This document shows positions 45,301 through 54,600 of a stretch of DNA of 64,000 nt, in pieces. Below the pieces are notes generated by a model. It was given only the letters and a program-made list of their open reading frames with translations, searched no databases and was not told where the DNA came from. Location of the stretch: positions 1,018,501 to 1,082,500 of the forward strand of contig LS997562.1 of assembly GCA_000469685.2 (NCBI GenBank), read 5' to 3'. Made by a program: the position numbers and the translations under genes. The stretch is from Haemonchus contortus. Its lineage: Eukaryota; Nematoda; Chromadorea; Rhabditida; Trichostrongylidae. Position 1 is the first letter of the stretch, and the number at the start of each line of letters is the position of its first letter.

Positions 45301-47164
45301 TGGCTCTGCTCGACATACTTTTCATATTACACGAGCAATCCTCGTGCAGATGTCATGTATATGGGAATCAGCATGGTGATCCCATGGGGACTTCTGCTAC
45401 CTTCGTAAGCCAAACCTTTTTCAATGAGTGCTTCTTCAAAATAAAGTAGCTCCTTTGCAGGCCAGTGACAGAAATACGATCTTTGCGGTTCTTCCTTTTG
45501 TTGGAGTGTTGTTTGGCAACCGCATCCGTTTCGCTAGTCAATTTCTCCCTTGCTGTGTGTTTTGCATTGTTAGCAGTGCCTTTGATGATAAAGTGCACAA
45601 TGGATAATGATTCCAAGTATGTTTTAAATGATTTTACACATTGTTGATAAGGAAGTGGCTTTGGGGGAGTGTAACACGTGTAACTATTCCACGAAATCGA
45701 CCTTACTCTTCTAATTGAGACGAACGAAATTTTATCGAGGCTACAATGTGACGCTGTAAGCTCATGCATTGACATAAACATTCATACTCGCACACGTTTT
45801 TGAATGGTTCTCAACTGTATGGTGTAAGCCAATTATGTTGGCTAAAAAATGTTCAAATCTGTTCTTCAGATCACGAGCTCTTGTAAGGACCGCACTGGTT
45901 CTAGCTTGCCATCCAGCAGGAATCATGACGGTCTTCTTGTTCTATGGTCGGCCTATTTTGGGTTTCAGGAAAACTCCTGCTGCGGGTCCAGATTTTGTGA
46001 GTATACATGTTATCGATATTATTTGTTGAGACCACTCTTTGGGCTGCTTTGAGTTTTTTCAAATCAAAACTTTGTCACTTCACTGTTTCTTGTGCTTGAA
46101 TAGCTATTTTGCTCTGGTAGGGCTTCAGTCGCTTCTTAAAATCTACTAATGACCCGTCGAAGCTACTTCAATTACCGGAGTGGTCATCTGGTGGCTTCTC
46201 AGTCACCGGAATGATCACTGTGGTCTAATTCACTTTTATGATGTGCGATTCATTGCAATCGAAAACAAGCGAATCCACCGATCGCAGCTAATAGCGGGAT
46301 AGCATTGACGCGATAGTTTCACACTAAGAGCACGAAGTGTAAGTGCAACATCCCACAATCATTGTTAGATTTGTGGTTGGCATCTTTCGCAGTTATCCTG
46401 GTAAACTTGCCTTTAGCTGTTCTTCTTCTTTTGGTTTCTTGAGATTTATTTTTTCTGTTGTTTTGCTCTATTTCAAGTGTGTTAGCATGTAACAAATCTG
46501 AAATTTGAACTCAACCCCTGCTGTTCGTGGTCATGGTTCGGCGTTTACACCTAGTATATGGGGTGTCAGCTTAAGTGGGCTACCGAAATGACTTGTATAA
46601 ATTCTGAATCAGTGTACTCGGTGATGTTTGATTGGTGCCGGAGACTCTTTTTCGGGTATTGAATGTGTCTGATTGGTTTTTCATGATTGTTCCTAAACTT
46701 CTAATCTTTTCGTGAAGGTTCATCGACTCAATTCTAACACTAGTGGAAATAGGTTCCGTGAGAGCTGGCATATAGTGATTGGCGTTGTTTTGCCTATCGT
46801 TGCTTGATCCCCGTGCAACGCTGAAGATGATGAGAACCGCTCTGCTCTGCGTATTTTTTTTTTGACTTTTTGCCAGTATGCTTTGTTCAGTCCAACACTT
46901 TCGCTCGTTTTCAAATATGATTCCTACTCGTTTTTCTTTTGACAAGGAATTGTCTTGTAACTTCATTTTCAGCTCATCAGCGCTCTACTACGACTAATCA
47001 AGGAGCACTTGGTGTACGGGTCGAATGTTTTACCTCTGTTACTTGTACTAGTGCTGCCAATGTGGAATTCGATGCTTTCATTAGCTTTAGTGAAGATAAA
47101 AAAAGTAGAAGCAGTGGAACATGATGGAACGGCGGAGTTGGAAAACAAAGAAGTAAAGTCTTAG
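31609..47164 (+). CDS. gpaa1: GPAA1, GPI-anchor transamidase subunit (5' end unresolved)
   Basis: GPAA1 is the ER multi-span subunit that presents GPI lipid to the transamidase. Secure exons are 31609-31711 (begins ISEHALMPGLVVERF), 40959-41094 (SGTNIYAVLRAPRAV), 41233-41396 (QIYWARDLFFVFVDGG), 41474-41632 (HLNGQLPNLDLLNSMVRIAG), 43223-43327, 43798-43919 (ALNNVLERFHQSYF), 44334-44421, 45217-45404, 45461-45616, 45870-45996 and 46973-47164 (TAG). From 40959 every junction keeps phase. The lumenal aminopeptidase-like domain is encoded by 40959-43919 and the C-terminal membrane spans by 44334-47164. The exon at 31609 matches the SENAM region after the first membrane span. The signal-anchor exon was not found, and about 40 residues between 31711 and 40959 are missing or lie in the candidate exon at 34921. 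The donor after 31711 (GTTTAT) is weak. From memory, the C. elegans homolog is hpo-3. Confidence 0.93.
31801..32080. repeat. Inverted repeat pair with GCCGAAACGTTAGCC motif
   Basis: The segment 31801-31885 (TTCTGTATGTTTATTGCAGC, AAGATTTACAACCTTATGAG) is the near reverse complement of 31990-32078. The spacer is about 105 bases. The arm contains GAAGGCGAGATAGCCGAAAC, similar to a short sequence common in invertebrate repeats. It lies directly after the GPAA1 exon 31609-31711, inside the long intron. Confidence 0.65.
32285..32700 (+). repeat. Composite repeat copy (family A units plus 3' module)
   Basis: Tandem units carry AACTCCGCCCACAAAGGGCG and GGCAGGATGGGAACACTTAT. They are followed by CCTACCCGGCCAAGTTTGCG and TCAGTGAAAAATCACG, the module seen at 11440 and 34745. 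The end carries ATCCCGGCGTCAGCTGGGAG, a small hairpin related to those at 40745-40820. Confidence 0.55.
32816..32872. repeat. (TA)n-(TTTA)n microsatellite
   Basis: A run of TA dinucleotides of about 28 bases passes directly into about seven TTTA units. It is intronic to GPAA1. Confidence 0.95.
33189..33370. repeat. (GTCT)n microsatellite with TATATAACGCGCTCG leader
   Basis: ACATATATAACGCGCTCGCG precedes about twelve TCTG units. The same leader occurs before other GT or GTCT runs in the window (50338, and in reverse near 39590), each next to family A repeats. The long open frames across this run on the - strand are repeat artefacts. Confidence 0.85.
33690..33960 (+). repeat. Family B tandem repeat
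   Basis: Units carry CGCTTGAAAAAGTGCTCAGA, GGTCATAGAAGAAG, CACTAAGGTGGGCGAGGCTG and AAAGTGGGCGGGGCT. This is the same family as 7675-8150 and 36665-36960. The array runs into a fragment GTTATTTCGCCGCAGTACGC that belongs to the SINE body seen at 57465. Confidence 0.6.
34196..34870 (+). repeat. Composite repeat copy with GT leader and conserved 3' module
   Basis: A TG-rich leader (34196-34245) is followed by CCGGAAATTCATAACTCC and one family A unit, then GATAA-rich DNA (GATAACAATTGATAGAAACT). It ends in CGCTACCCAGCAAGGTTTGT and CTCATCCGACCGCCATTAAT. The last two landmarks match 11445-11530 in order and spacing, so this and the 10840 copy are the most complete representatives. Confidence 0.6.
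34921..35026 (+). CDS. Candidate GPAA1 exon (uncertain)
   Basis: The frame reads NISEYFSIFGCLSVTPLMVH followed by NFQDEEQPIDIFNGG. Its order of features (a short helix, a GLxV-like strand, HNF, then a loop) resembles the piece of GPAA1 expected between the exons 31609-31711 and 40959-41094. It starts in phase 0, as needed. Both possible donors (GTGGGC at 35021, GTAAGT at 35027) end in phase 1, however, and the next secure exon starts in phase 0, so another exon would be required. The acceptor TTGAG is weak. Confidence 0.3.
35865..36300 (+). repeat. Family A tandem repeat, diverged
   Basis: Repeated units carry GACCAGAAACTCATATCCCC, GTTAGGAGCGC, AGCAGGATGGGAACACTTAT and AGGTGGCACGAC. They follow a GTGTGTGAGTGTGTGTGCC leader at about 35845. 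Degenerate copies continue to 36300. Confidence 0.5.
36561..36665 (+). mobile_element. tRNA-derived SINE head
   Basis: GTAGTGTAAGGGATAGGAGC resembles an RNA polymerase III A box region and GGGTTCGAGTCCCGTCCGA contains a full B box (GGTTCGAGTCC). A close relative in reverse at 57525-57610 shares CCCGGA, CGCAAGTATGGGTTCGAG and the downstream AAGTTTTGTCCAAAACTCGC-type body. The flanks do not pair as a tRNA acceptor stem, so this is a SINE rather than a working tRNA gene. Confidence 0.6.
36665..36960 (+). repeat. Family B tandem repeat
   Basis: Two units carry CATAATTCTGTTCAAAAACG, GTTATAGAAAACGGGTGGG and CAAAGTGGGTGGGGTTTGCA; the second ends AAGTGGGCGGGGTTTGCACT. It directly follows the SINE head at 36561, an association also hinted at near 33945. 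Confidence 0.6.
36961..38740. other. GPAA1 intron DNA, no recognised gene
   Basis: The segment 37733-37795 (CACCAGTTGGGCTATGCACG) is the reverse complement of a stretch at about 35030-35065 and of one near 700-730, a short dispersed repeat around GTAGCCCAACTGG. GACCGCCCGGCTAACCCCGG at 37976 resembles the hairpins at 40745. Otherwise nothing is recognised. Confidence 0.35.
38741..38948. repeat. Long hairpin (fold-back MITE), arms ~90 bp
   Basis: The left arm 38741-38832 and right arm 38861-38948 are almost perfect reverse complements: GTTGACGTAAAACGAATTAG against CTAATTCGTTTTACGTCAGC, and AGACGTAGATTTCCTACACG against its partner. The loop is 28 bases. The right arm is followed by a direct repeat of ACTATGAAAGCAG (38936-38948 and 38949-38962). 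The outer arms are GC-rich (CCGGCGCGCCGGCC). No coding content is seen. Confidence 0.9.
38985..39605 (-). repeat. Composite repeat copy in reverse orientation
   Basis: On the - strand, family A units (TTCATAACTCCTGTCCCCGT with CCACAGGGGCGGGGTTTGTG-type cores) at 39240-39545 are preceded by an interrupted GTCTGTCTGTCC leader at 39545-39605. They are followed by a diverged stretch and by AGCTACCCAGCGAAGTTTGC at about 39015. This is the same order as the + strand copies at 10840 and 34196. Confidence 0.6.
39895..40500 (+). repeat. Family A tandem array with TG microsatellite leader
   Basis: A TG-rich run (39899-39960) is followed by four units of about 130 bases, each with AAATTCATAACTCCTGTCCC, CTAGAGCACTCAAACTTG, GGCAGGATAGGAACACTAAT, GGTGGCAGGACCAGACCCC and AGAGGGCGGAGTTTTG-like cores. 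This is the clearest array of family A in the window. Confidence 0.75.
40745..40820. repeat. Pair of short GC-rich hairpins
   Basis: CGCCCGGCGAAGCCGGGCG is a perfect 8-base stem with a 3-base loop. About 30 bases on, AGCCCGGCGTTAGCTGGGC forms an imperfect version of the same stem. Related sequences occur at 32662 and 37976. They may be a conserved module of the composite repeat or part of a separate small element. Confidence 0.6.
41633..43222. other. GPAA1 intron, no recognised feature
   Basis: A 76-codon open frame at 42412-42642 has no splice context and no recognisable motif. The intron ends in CACTTTTAG. Confidence 0.4.
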
Positions 47165-48954
47165 GAAGGAGGTTCGCCCATCGTTTCTAAATGTATTATC
47201 TATGCTCACTGTCCTTAATCTGATTCGATTAGGTGCTGCATGTCCTTTGAGCTCTGCAGTTTTGATTGTGCTCGTTTATGTCAGCCACCGTCAAGGCTCA
47301 ATTTGGTTGAATAGAGGTTCAAGCCCAATCTCCCAATCTCCATCTAGCACCCGAAGACTTCTGATATTTTCTTTCAATGATAGTAATCCGTTCTGTACAA
47401 TATTCTAAGACCAATTCATCAAACAGGCAGTGTATACTGTTTACATAGTCTTGGCGACCGAAGGGGCATAGGTTGTATCTGAAAACACTGGAGGGCAAAC
47501 GTCAAACTGTGCGCATGTGAATGAAAATCATACTCAACTCTTCACGTTACTCATTGCTTGAGTTCATATGGTCGATGTTAGCGGTAGGCATCTCACCTTG
47601 CTTTACTTTACTTTGTCCCCCCCCCCTTCCTGATTCTAGTAATATGACTAGTGTCTTTTGTAGCTTTGACCCACTGTGTGGCGTTGAACTAAATCGATCG
47701 CCAGCTCTGCGGCCGCATTGATTTTTGAGATTGGGTTGCCATCTTGTTGAGCATCGGTTTTCGGATTTACTCGTGTTGGCTTGTATTAGAGTCACTGATG
47801 AAGAGTAGAGGGAAACCGAAAATAGGTGATCGACTGGCTGACAGACTAACGAACCCAAAGTTTGGGAACTTCGTTGATGTCCATCTAAATAGCTAGTTAG
47901 ACGATCAGCCACACTTCAGCGCCACGCTTTATTCGGTATATTTGATGATGAGAATATTTGTTCGCTCATTGTTTTCGGTCAGGATTCACTTTTTATCTAT
48001 TGTGTTAGAAAAGTACTATGTTTGACTTCCATTGTACCACTGTTAAAGTAATTGTATTAATTTATGTTTGTGAGAAAAATTTATCTGTTTTCATGGTCTC
48101 TTGTGCATAAAGTCGCTCAACCTAAATTTGTCTGGATACAAAGCATTAGCTGTAATAGGCCTCGAGCTATTCTTTTGAAATATTCCATGTTGAAGAAGAA
48201 CGTCTTTCTAACTTTAGGAAGCGGTTCGGATTCGCCTCGCCTATTTGGGGTCAATTTATTGGGTTTTACAATACCACGCATTTCTACAAAACGGCCATTC
48301 GAAAATTACTCCAGCCCATCGCGCAGGATTCCGCTCGTTCCTGGTCTTACAAGGTATGATTTTTTAAATTCAGAACTTTGGTTTGCGTCCCGTCGAACTA
48401 GCGTGTCTGGGATCTCCACTTTGTCCACCCCTCAACATCTTGTCAATAGGGAAGACAAATCCCTTTTTTTCTATCAGATTCCATGTTAACTGTTGGATGT
48501 GAAGGAGGATATCATTTCACTTTTGATTCTGCATGACCATTGAAAGCTCTTGGTCGACCTCGTGAAGTTTTAGCTTACATACAAACTTCGCCTACTTGTT
48601 TTCCGAAGACGCATTTTTGTGACAGGGAATCGTAAATGAGTTTTTGCATTGCTTACGCTTACGTTTTGTCGAGAATAAGTCACACTTCCTCATATTACGC
48701 CAAGGTTCCATTGAGATGCAACAGTTATCAACAATGATGTTTGATCGATTGAACTGTTGACTGAGACGCCCAACTTGAGTTTTTGATTACGGTAGCCATT
48801 ACGAGAATTGCTTTATCACACACTTTCAGACTACGTTTCATATAATATTCGGAAAGTGTCTGAAAGCTTCTGAAAAAATTTGCTTGCAGAATTGTTATCA
48901 TGGAGATATTGTGTACCGAACTATGAACCTATTTTTGTATGATCTGGATATATC
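47165..48954. other. Intergenic DNA between convergent GPAA1 and the GalNAc-transferase
   Basis: The GPAA1 3' UTR starts here; no canonical AATAAA was seen near the stop. Several long open frames occur on both strands (for example 47547-47912 on the -), but none has a motif I recognise. These may be diverged retroelement DNA. Confidence 0.35.
48064..48489 (+). CDS. Unassigned 141-codon open frame
   Basis: The frame starts MFVRKIYLFSWSLVHKV and runs to a stop at 48489. The composition is plausible for a basic protein, but there is no signal, membrane segment, motif or splice context that I can place. Being close to retroelement fragments, it may be a chance frame in an old element. It is the longest uninterrupted frame in this intergenic stretch. 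Confidence 0.2.
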   Translation: MFVRKIYLFSWSLVHKVAQPKFVWIQSISCNRPRAILLKYSMLKKNVFLTLGSGSDSPRLFGVNLLGFTIPRISTKRPFENYSSPSRRIPLVPGLTRYDFLNSELWFASRRTSVSGISTLSTPQHLVNREDKSLFFYQIPC

Positions 48955-49010
48955 AGGGTGTCCAAAAAGTTTTGAGGAAATTTAGTCTCTTTTAATCCAA
49001 AATTATCCTA
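48955..49010. mobile_element. Solo mariner-type terminal repeat
   Basis: CAGGGTGTCCAAAAAGTTTT followed by GAGGAAATTTAG matches the terminal repeats at 28010 and 58383. No transposase follows. It directly abuts the GT-rich repeat at 49025. Confidence 0.5.
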
Positions 49011-49024
49011 CTTTATATAATGCT

Positions 49025-49325
49025 AGGTGTATCTGTTGGTGTGTCGGTGTGTTTGTGTGTGTGTTTGTTTGTGTGTGTGTGTGTGTCGGTGTGTGTCTGA
49101 CCGGAAATTCATAACTCCTGTCCCCGTGGATCTAGAGCGCTCAAATTTGGTAGGAGTAAGGGGGCGGGATGAGAACACCTATGGTAAGTGGCAAGACCTG
49201 ACTCCGTTCACAGGGAGCGCGTGCGCTAGAAATTTCGGGCCGCAAATTCATGAATGCTGCCACCATGGACCTAGAGCGTTCAAACTTGGCAGGAGTACGG
49301 GGGCAGGAGGAGAACACCTTTGATA
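49025..49325 (+). repeat. Family A repeat with GT microsatellite leader
   Basis: TATCTGTTGGTGTGTCGGTG and a TG run are followed by CCGGAAATTCATAACTCC, TCAAATTTGGTAGGAGTA and AGCGCGTGCG, then a second unit to 49325. Confidence 0.65.
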
Positions 49326-49830
49326 AGTGGTAACACTAACATTAGTGATAACACTGCTGACGATTCCAAACTGTCAAAAGCTTTTTTTAATTGTCGAGGG
49401 CAACGTAGACAGGGAAATTGTATTCGGCACTCTTTCAGCACGGCAATTTGTTTGAGGACATGAATGTTATTCAGAGTGGAGTAGTTTCTTCGGAATCGGA
49501 CTTGATTTGGTCTCTCTGACTCTCCTAGTTTTTTGTCTATGCGACTCATGATGACTCCCATAATTGCTTTGAGTACTCCCGTTAACAGCGAAATTGGTCG
49601 GAAGTTGCTTACGTTATTGGAATCTCCCTTTTTGAACAACAGTTTCACGTGAGCAGTCGTTCATTTCTCTAGGGTAGGGTCGCCTCGTTTGATTCCGTTC
49701 AGAAGTGGGGTGAGCACAGAGGCAGTTGTGGGTTTTGCGAGAGCTAACGTACTGCTGGAATGCTACCTGGACCGGGAGATCTTCCAAGGCTGAGTAGGGA
49801 AAGAGCATGTTTCGATTCTTCAATGCAGAA
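49280..49830 (-). mobile_element. RTE-like LINE fragment, decayed
   Basis: On the - strand, remnants read AHPTSERNQTRRPYP at about 49720 and then MKLLFKKGDSNNVSNFRPIS (49648), GVIMSRIDKKLGESERPNQV and FRRNYSTLNNIHVLKQ. These match the fingers and early palm of RTE-type reverse transcriptases, where RPISLL and AGFR-like segments are typical. The frame then decays; KKAFDSLESSAV is recognisable but the catalytic aspartate segment is disrupted. It is not functional. Confidence 0.65.
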
Positions 49831-50337
49831 GGGAGGGCAAGGTTCGAAGGAAGAGGGAATGCTCAGAGGAAAGTTAATAGTTGATCTGTGAGGTTCGTTG
49901 TAATATGAAACTACTGCAATTTCTGTTGCCCGGTGTGAGAACTCTCCGGTTGTTGAGTTTTTTTTATCAGCAGTCTTCTTTTTCTAAGGACTACTTTTCT
50001 CTGCGCTTCTATCATAGTCCTGCCTCTTTCAATCGCTTTCTGTACAATCAGAGTTTTCCGCTGAGGAATATCCTCAAAAAGGGCGATTCTAGCTGTTTGC
50101 AAATGGAGGTGTGAGCGATGCGACCAACCGAAGGTGAGTTATTTCGGAGAGTAATTCGCTCGGAGAGGAGGTTTGAGTTCTTAGGCTAATCTTGGGGGAT
50201 CTGTTCGGGTGAACCAGCATCCATCTGCGGCGTTCTATACAGATACTATACAGAGATACTACTTCATCACGAACGGTCTGACTATACCAAAATTATGTTA
50301 CACTAAAATAACTTTCCGATGGAACATGCTATCTTAC
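49831..50337. other. Intergenic DNA, no recognised feature
   Basis: Open frames of 63-77 codons on both strands at 49881-50114 overlap each other and show no motif. Nothing else is seen. Confidence 0.35.
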
Positions 50338-50545
50338 TATATATAACGCGCTAGTGTCTGTGTTTGTGTGTTTGTGTGTGTGATGTGATCTGGATATGCG
50401 TTTAAATGTGTCTCCGACCGAAAATTCATTACCCCTGTTTCCATGAACATAGAGCGTTCAAACTTGGTAGGAGTACAGGCGGCACTTATGGTAGTGGCAG
50501 AACTGAACTCGGCCCACAGAGGGCAGGGATCGGGTCATATTGTCA
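50338..50545 (+). repeat. Family A unit with TATATAACGCGCT leader
   Basis: TATATAACGCGCTAGTGTCT, a TG run and CCGACCGAAAATTCATTACC are followed by AGAGCGTTCAAACTTGGTAG and CCCACAGAGGGCAGGGATCG. The leader matches the one at 33291. Confidence 0.6.
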
Positions 50546-51626
50546 ATATGACCGTTTACGGAACACACGCGACTTGGTGAGAAATTCATGGTGTCAACGA
50601 ACAAAAAAAAAAAACAATAACGAAAAAGATCTGAAATATGTATATAAAAATGCTTGGAAGGTTGGCGATGGGCGAAGCTGTTTTTCGTTGGGAGGGCAAG
50701 TGTCGTCGGCGACCGGGAGGCGTCCCCGAATAAAAGTTTACAATTGCATTGTTTATGTTCTAGTAGGAAAGTTTTTGATGCATGTACGGTGTTCATGTTG
50801 CTGACCGGTATTGCTAGGATCGACGCATCCAAATTTTATGCAAACTTGGAGTCAGAACAGAGGTGAACTTGAGAAAATTTCATATGCACCAAAAACCAAC
50901 ATTAGGCGGTACAGCTTTACTTGCCGTGCCGGTATGCCGGTACTACTTTTATATGTCGAATCAAATGTGGCGCTCACCACCTCCACGTTTGCACTTTTTG
51001 AGTGTTTGCCTAGAAAAAGCTCTTGCCTTATACCTTCCCATCCTATCGCCTATGTTTCTACAAAATGTGAACGCTCTAGGTCCAGGGGAACAAAAGCTAT
51101 GAAGTTCCGGTCAGACACACACATGGCGGTTATGTGTCAGATATGATGCTCGTGTATTAAAATATTCTACTGACTTTTTCATGGTATTTCAATTGAGCTG
51201 AAGCAGTTAATAAAAAAGAAAAATTCAGAGATTTTTATTGTAGATTACGCTATCCATATAGAATATTTCATTTAATATTTCTTTCCAAAATCAGAATGGA
51301 GTTTGGATGGTGATCCATCTGCCTGTGGTTTCTCTTTCCAATCCCATGATATGACAGGCAGAACAACAAACGATAGTTTTTCTATTATAGTGAACTATTT
51401 TCTACAAGTGCATCCAAACGCGGATACAATCTTACGACAATTTCACCATGATTCTCGAAATAGATAGGCTTTTAGAAAAATTTCTTCTCGATCTAGTTAA
51501 GGGTTTCAAATGTTTGAACGATGTTCCCAACAAATACGGTAAGACAATGCCACTGTTTGAAGTCTGAACATAATTTCATCTATTGTATTTATAAGAGGTA
51601 GTTTCAAACAACAGTAAGAAGACGCC

Positions 51627-54600
51627 CTATAAATCTTCTCGTTCCTTCCGTTCTTCTGGAGGCCGCAATTCTGGATACACATTGTCCAAATACCAATCCA
51701 TGTCTTTACAATTTAGTCGTTTCTTCAGCTCCAGACCAGGACTTATGTCTCCATAATCCATTTTTGCTGCCGACGGAAGAGCACGCATGAAGTATTTCTT
51801 GACAAAATGTATTTGGGTTGATAAATAACCATATATTTGAATGTTTCCACTCACCTCATATCTTCCCAACCATGTCTTCGCAACCCGAAGGGAGTTGTAG
51901 AGGTTCGTATCTTTGTTGTCTTTGCCTTTGTAAGGGCGCATCATTCGGAAAACGTGTCCTATATGGCTGCATGGTGCGACTACCACTCGGCCACCGCACA
52001 TCCATGTCTGAATGATAAAATATGCTCCCTGCTACACTTATTAAGACAGGATAGATTACCCTTAAAGCGAGATCGACATTCTCACCGCCCCATACTTCCA
52101 TTCCCATGTCATATTCTCCCAACCAACGGAAAAATTGGCGACGAATAGCTAGGAGTCCACCAGACATTGATGGGGATCTTAACGTGGACGAGTTGACGTT
52201 GGCAAACTTTAATCAAGCAGATGGGCAGACTCACTCAATCGGTTTCACATTGTTCTCTTCGACGTCGAAATATTCCCATGGCATGTAAACCCACTTGAAG
52301 GTTAGTGACCAGTCGAAACCACTTTTGGAGATCATCGCTTTTGAGTACTCGAATGTCACCGGATGAATGAGGTCAACGATAGGCAACACTACACTGAACC
52401 ATAATTCTGTAGCTTTCAAAGGTGAAGGGTACCACAAAAACAATTTTTGGGAGAACAGTTGTCGTTTCTCTTGTGAGGTGCGCCCAATTTTCTGACTTTG
52501 GCTTTGATTCGCGCTCAGTTTTTTGCCTTGACTCTTAACCTACAGCAACAAGGAGAACAACAATTGATACATCAAGAGGTAAAGATTTCCGCAAGTTCGT
52601 ACCGTTGTGTGCTTGCCTGTCTATGACGACACTGCTGCTGGGTAGGCATAGTTCGTCAGAACATGATTGACAACTTTATTTCTTTCGACATCAACAAGTT
52701 AGTCGTCCTTGATGATCTGGATAACCCTTGAACGTTTATAATGTCATGTCTGACGCAGTCCAGCTCTTATTTATATAGTTACACTTCAGACCAAAGAAAC
52801 CTGACATAGGGTTGTAACCCCGAAGACGGCTACTCATTGCGTTTTTCAATTCCGCTAAACCCGAGCGCTTGTCGCTCTGGAGACAGTGGAGCGAACGGGA
52901 CTGAATCGTATCGCATCTGCCACGTCGTAACGTCACTTGCATCGTTTCTCACTATCAAAGCTCACACAGCGGAAATTCCCATTACTGATTGCAACAGCGT
53001 GAACAAACCATGCAGAGGAATTTTTCCCTTCCAAGGCTGAAGGTAAGCTCCACCCTTACCTACCGTTCATGTCAGATAATTCAGAGCGGTACAACAAGAG
53101 AAGAGTCTGTCTGAGAAGGGCGAGTCGGAACAGTGGAGCCTTATTGACCAACACACCAATAAACAGCACTAAACACCGAGTTTTCGGAAATCGCCTCTGT
53201 TACTTTGCGTAATGGAGAGCTGCGAGATCTGTTTGTATGGAGAAGTTGAGAATATGCTCTTAGTGTTGTGGCTTATCAGCTTCAGTAACTGAATTTGATG
53301 CTTGCTACACTGGAGAAGGTGGGAGGCAGATATGCCTTCGTGTAAAGGAACTTTCAACGAGTAAACGAAGGAGTCAACGAACTTAATCTCACCGCTTGGC
53401 AAGCACAGATGAAAAAATTATGCTGGCTGTAACTTTGACTCTGCTCCACTATCCACGAAGTTGAGTGAGAGCACTCAATGTTGGTGTAACTGATATGAGA
53501 AGCCCGTTACTGGAATTTCGATTACGTATGAAGTTAATCGGACTGAGCTGCAACCAGATAAAAGTTGCTCTTCGCTGAGCGTTATTGGTACACTCCAAAA
53601 ATTTTTCGAAGGCTTCCGGGCCACCGAGGACGGCGAATTCGTCGAAACATCAAGCGAAACGAGTGTTACACTAGAAGTCGTAGAATGGCTTCGATTGCGA
53701 AACAACGTACACTTCACTCTTATAAGTTAATGATGTAACACAGTTTCCTTTGTCCGCAACGTAATCAACCTTCTCTCACATGCTCTTAGCTGCCTGCTAT
53801 GGTCAATTCTACCGTGTGATCAATAGGGACCTGCGAAGTTTATAAATTACTTCTTCGAAGTGAAGATAGTGAAGACAGTTATAAGATACGCTCGAAGCGA
53901 TTTCTCGAACATAAAGGCACAGCTGCAACTTCTTTGGAAAGTCGTAGAACGATCCTAACGGAAGTTTCAACACGTCTTCAAGCCTGCCCGTGTGGTGTGT
54001 ATGAATTGCCATGATAAACCATACTTGCACGGAATAGCCTGCTAATTTGAATGCAATGATAGGTTCCTGAAGATGACTGGTTCACTGAAGGTAGCCTTGA
54101 AAGTTCCAATGTCCTTTTGGCAGTAGATGCAGTCGCCTCCTGTTGAAGCTTGACATTTCCAGTCTCGTTTAGTCGTCACCATGATCAATACGCCAGGATG
54201 ATGATCTCTAGTCATGCCGGAACCAAGAAAAATTGGAAATGCCTATATGTAGTATGATAGTCATACCAGTAGTTACTTAGCTAACCACAACATGGTACTG
54301 CATCGTTACTTTCCGAACGCTCCATAATACCTGAGCAGCGTTTCACTGTGAATAAATGCCTTCAGATCCAAATGCCTTCTGCCTTTTGGAGGGATTTTGG
54401 AAGGATTATTGAGAATGTTGGTACGACAACTTCAAGAGCGAAGCGAGAAGTTGATTGCCGAGGATTGAATCAACTGCTGATCTCCAACTCGACACCTTGC
54501 CGGACATGATTCGAACAAAGCTGTTCTTTACGGATAGTTTGTTCGGTCGCAGTTCTCACCCCAATGGACGGTAGAGTATAACGGTGAACACTGTTCTGGA

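Noticed and set aside
51240..51375. Short - strand frame ending SPSKLHSDFGKKY downstream of the GalNAc-transferase
   Set aside because: Only about 36 codons, no lectin-domain motifs, and no junction from the upstream exon; too short to support.
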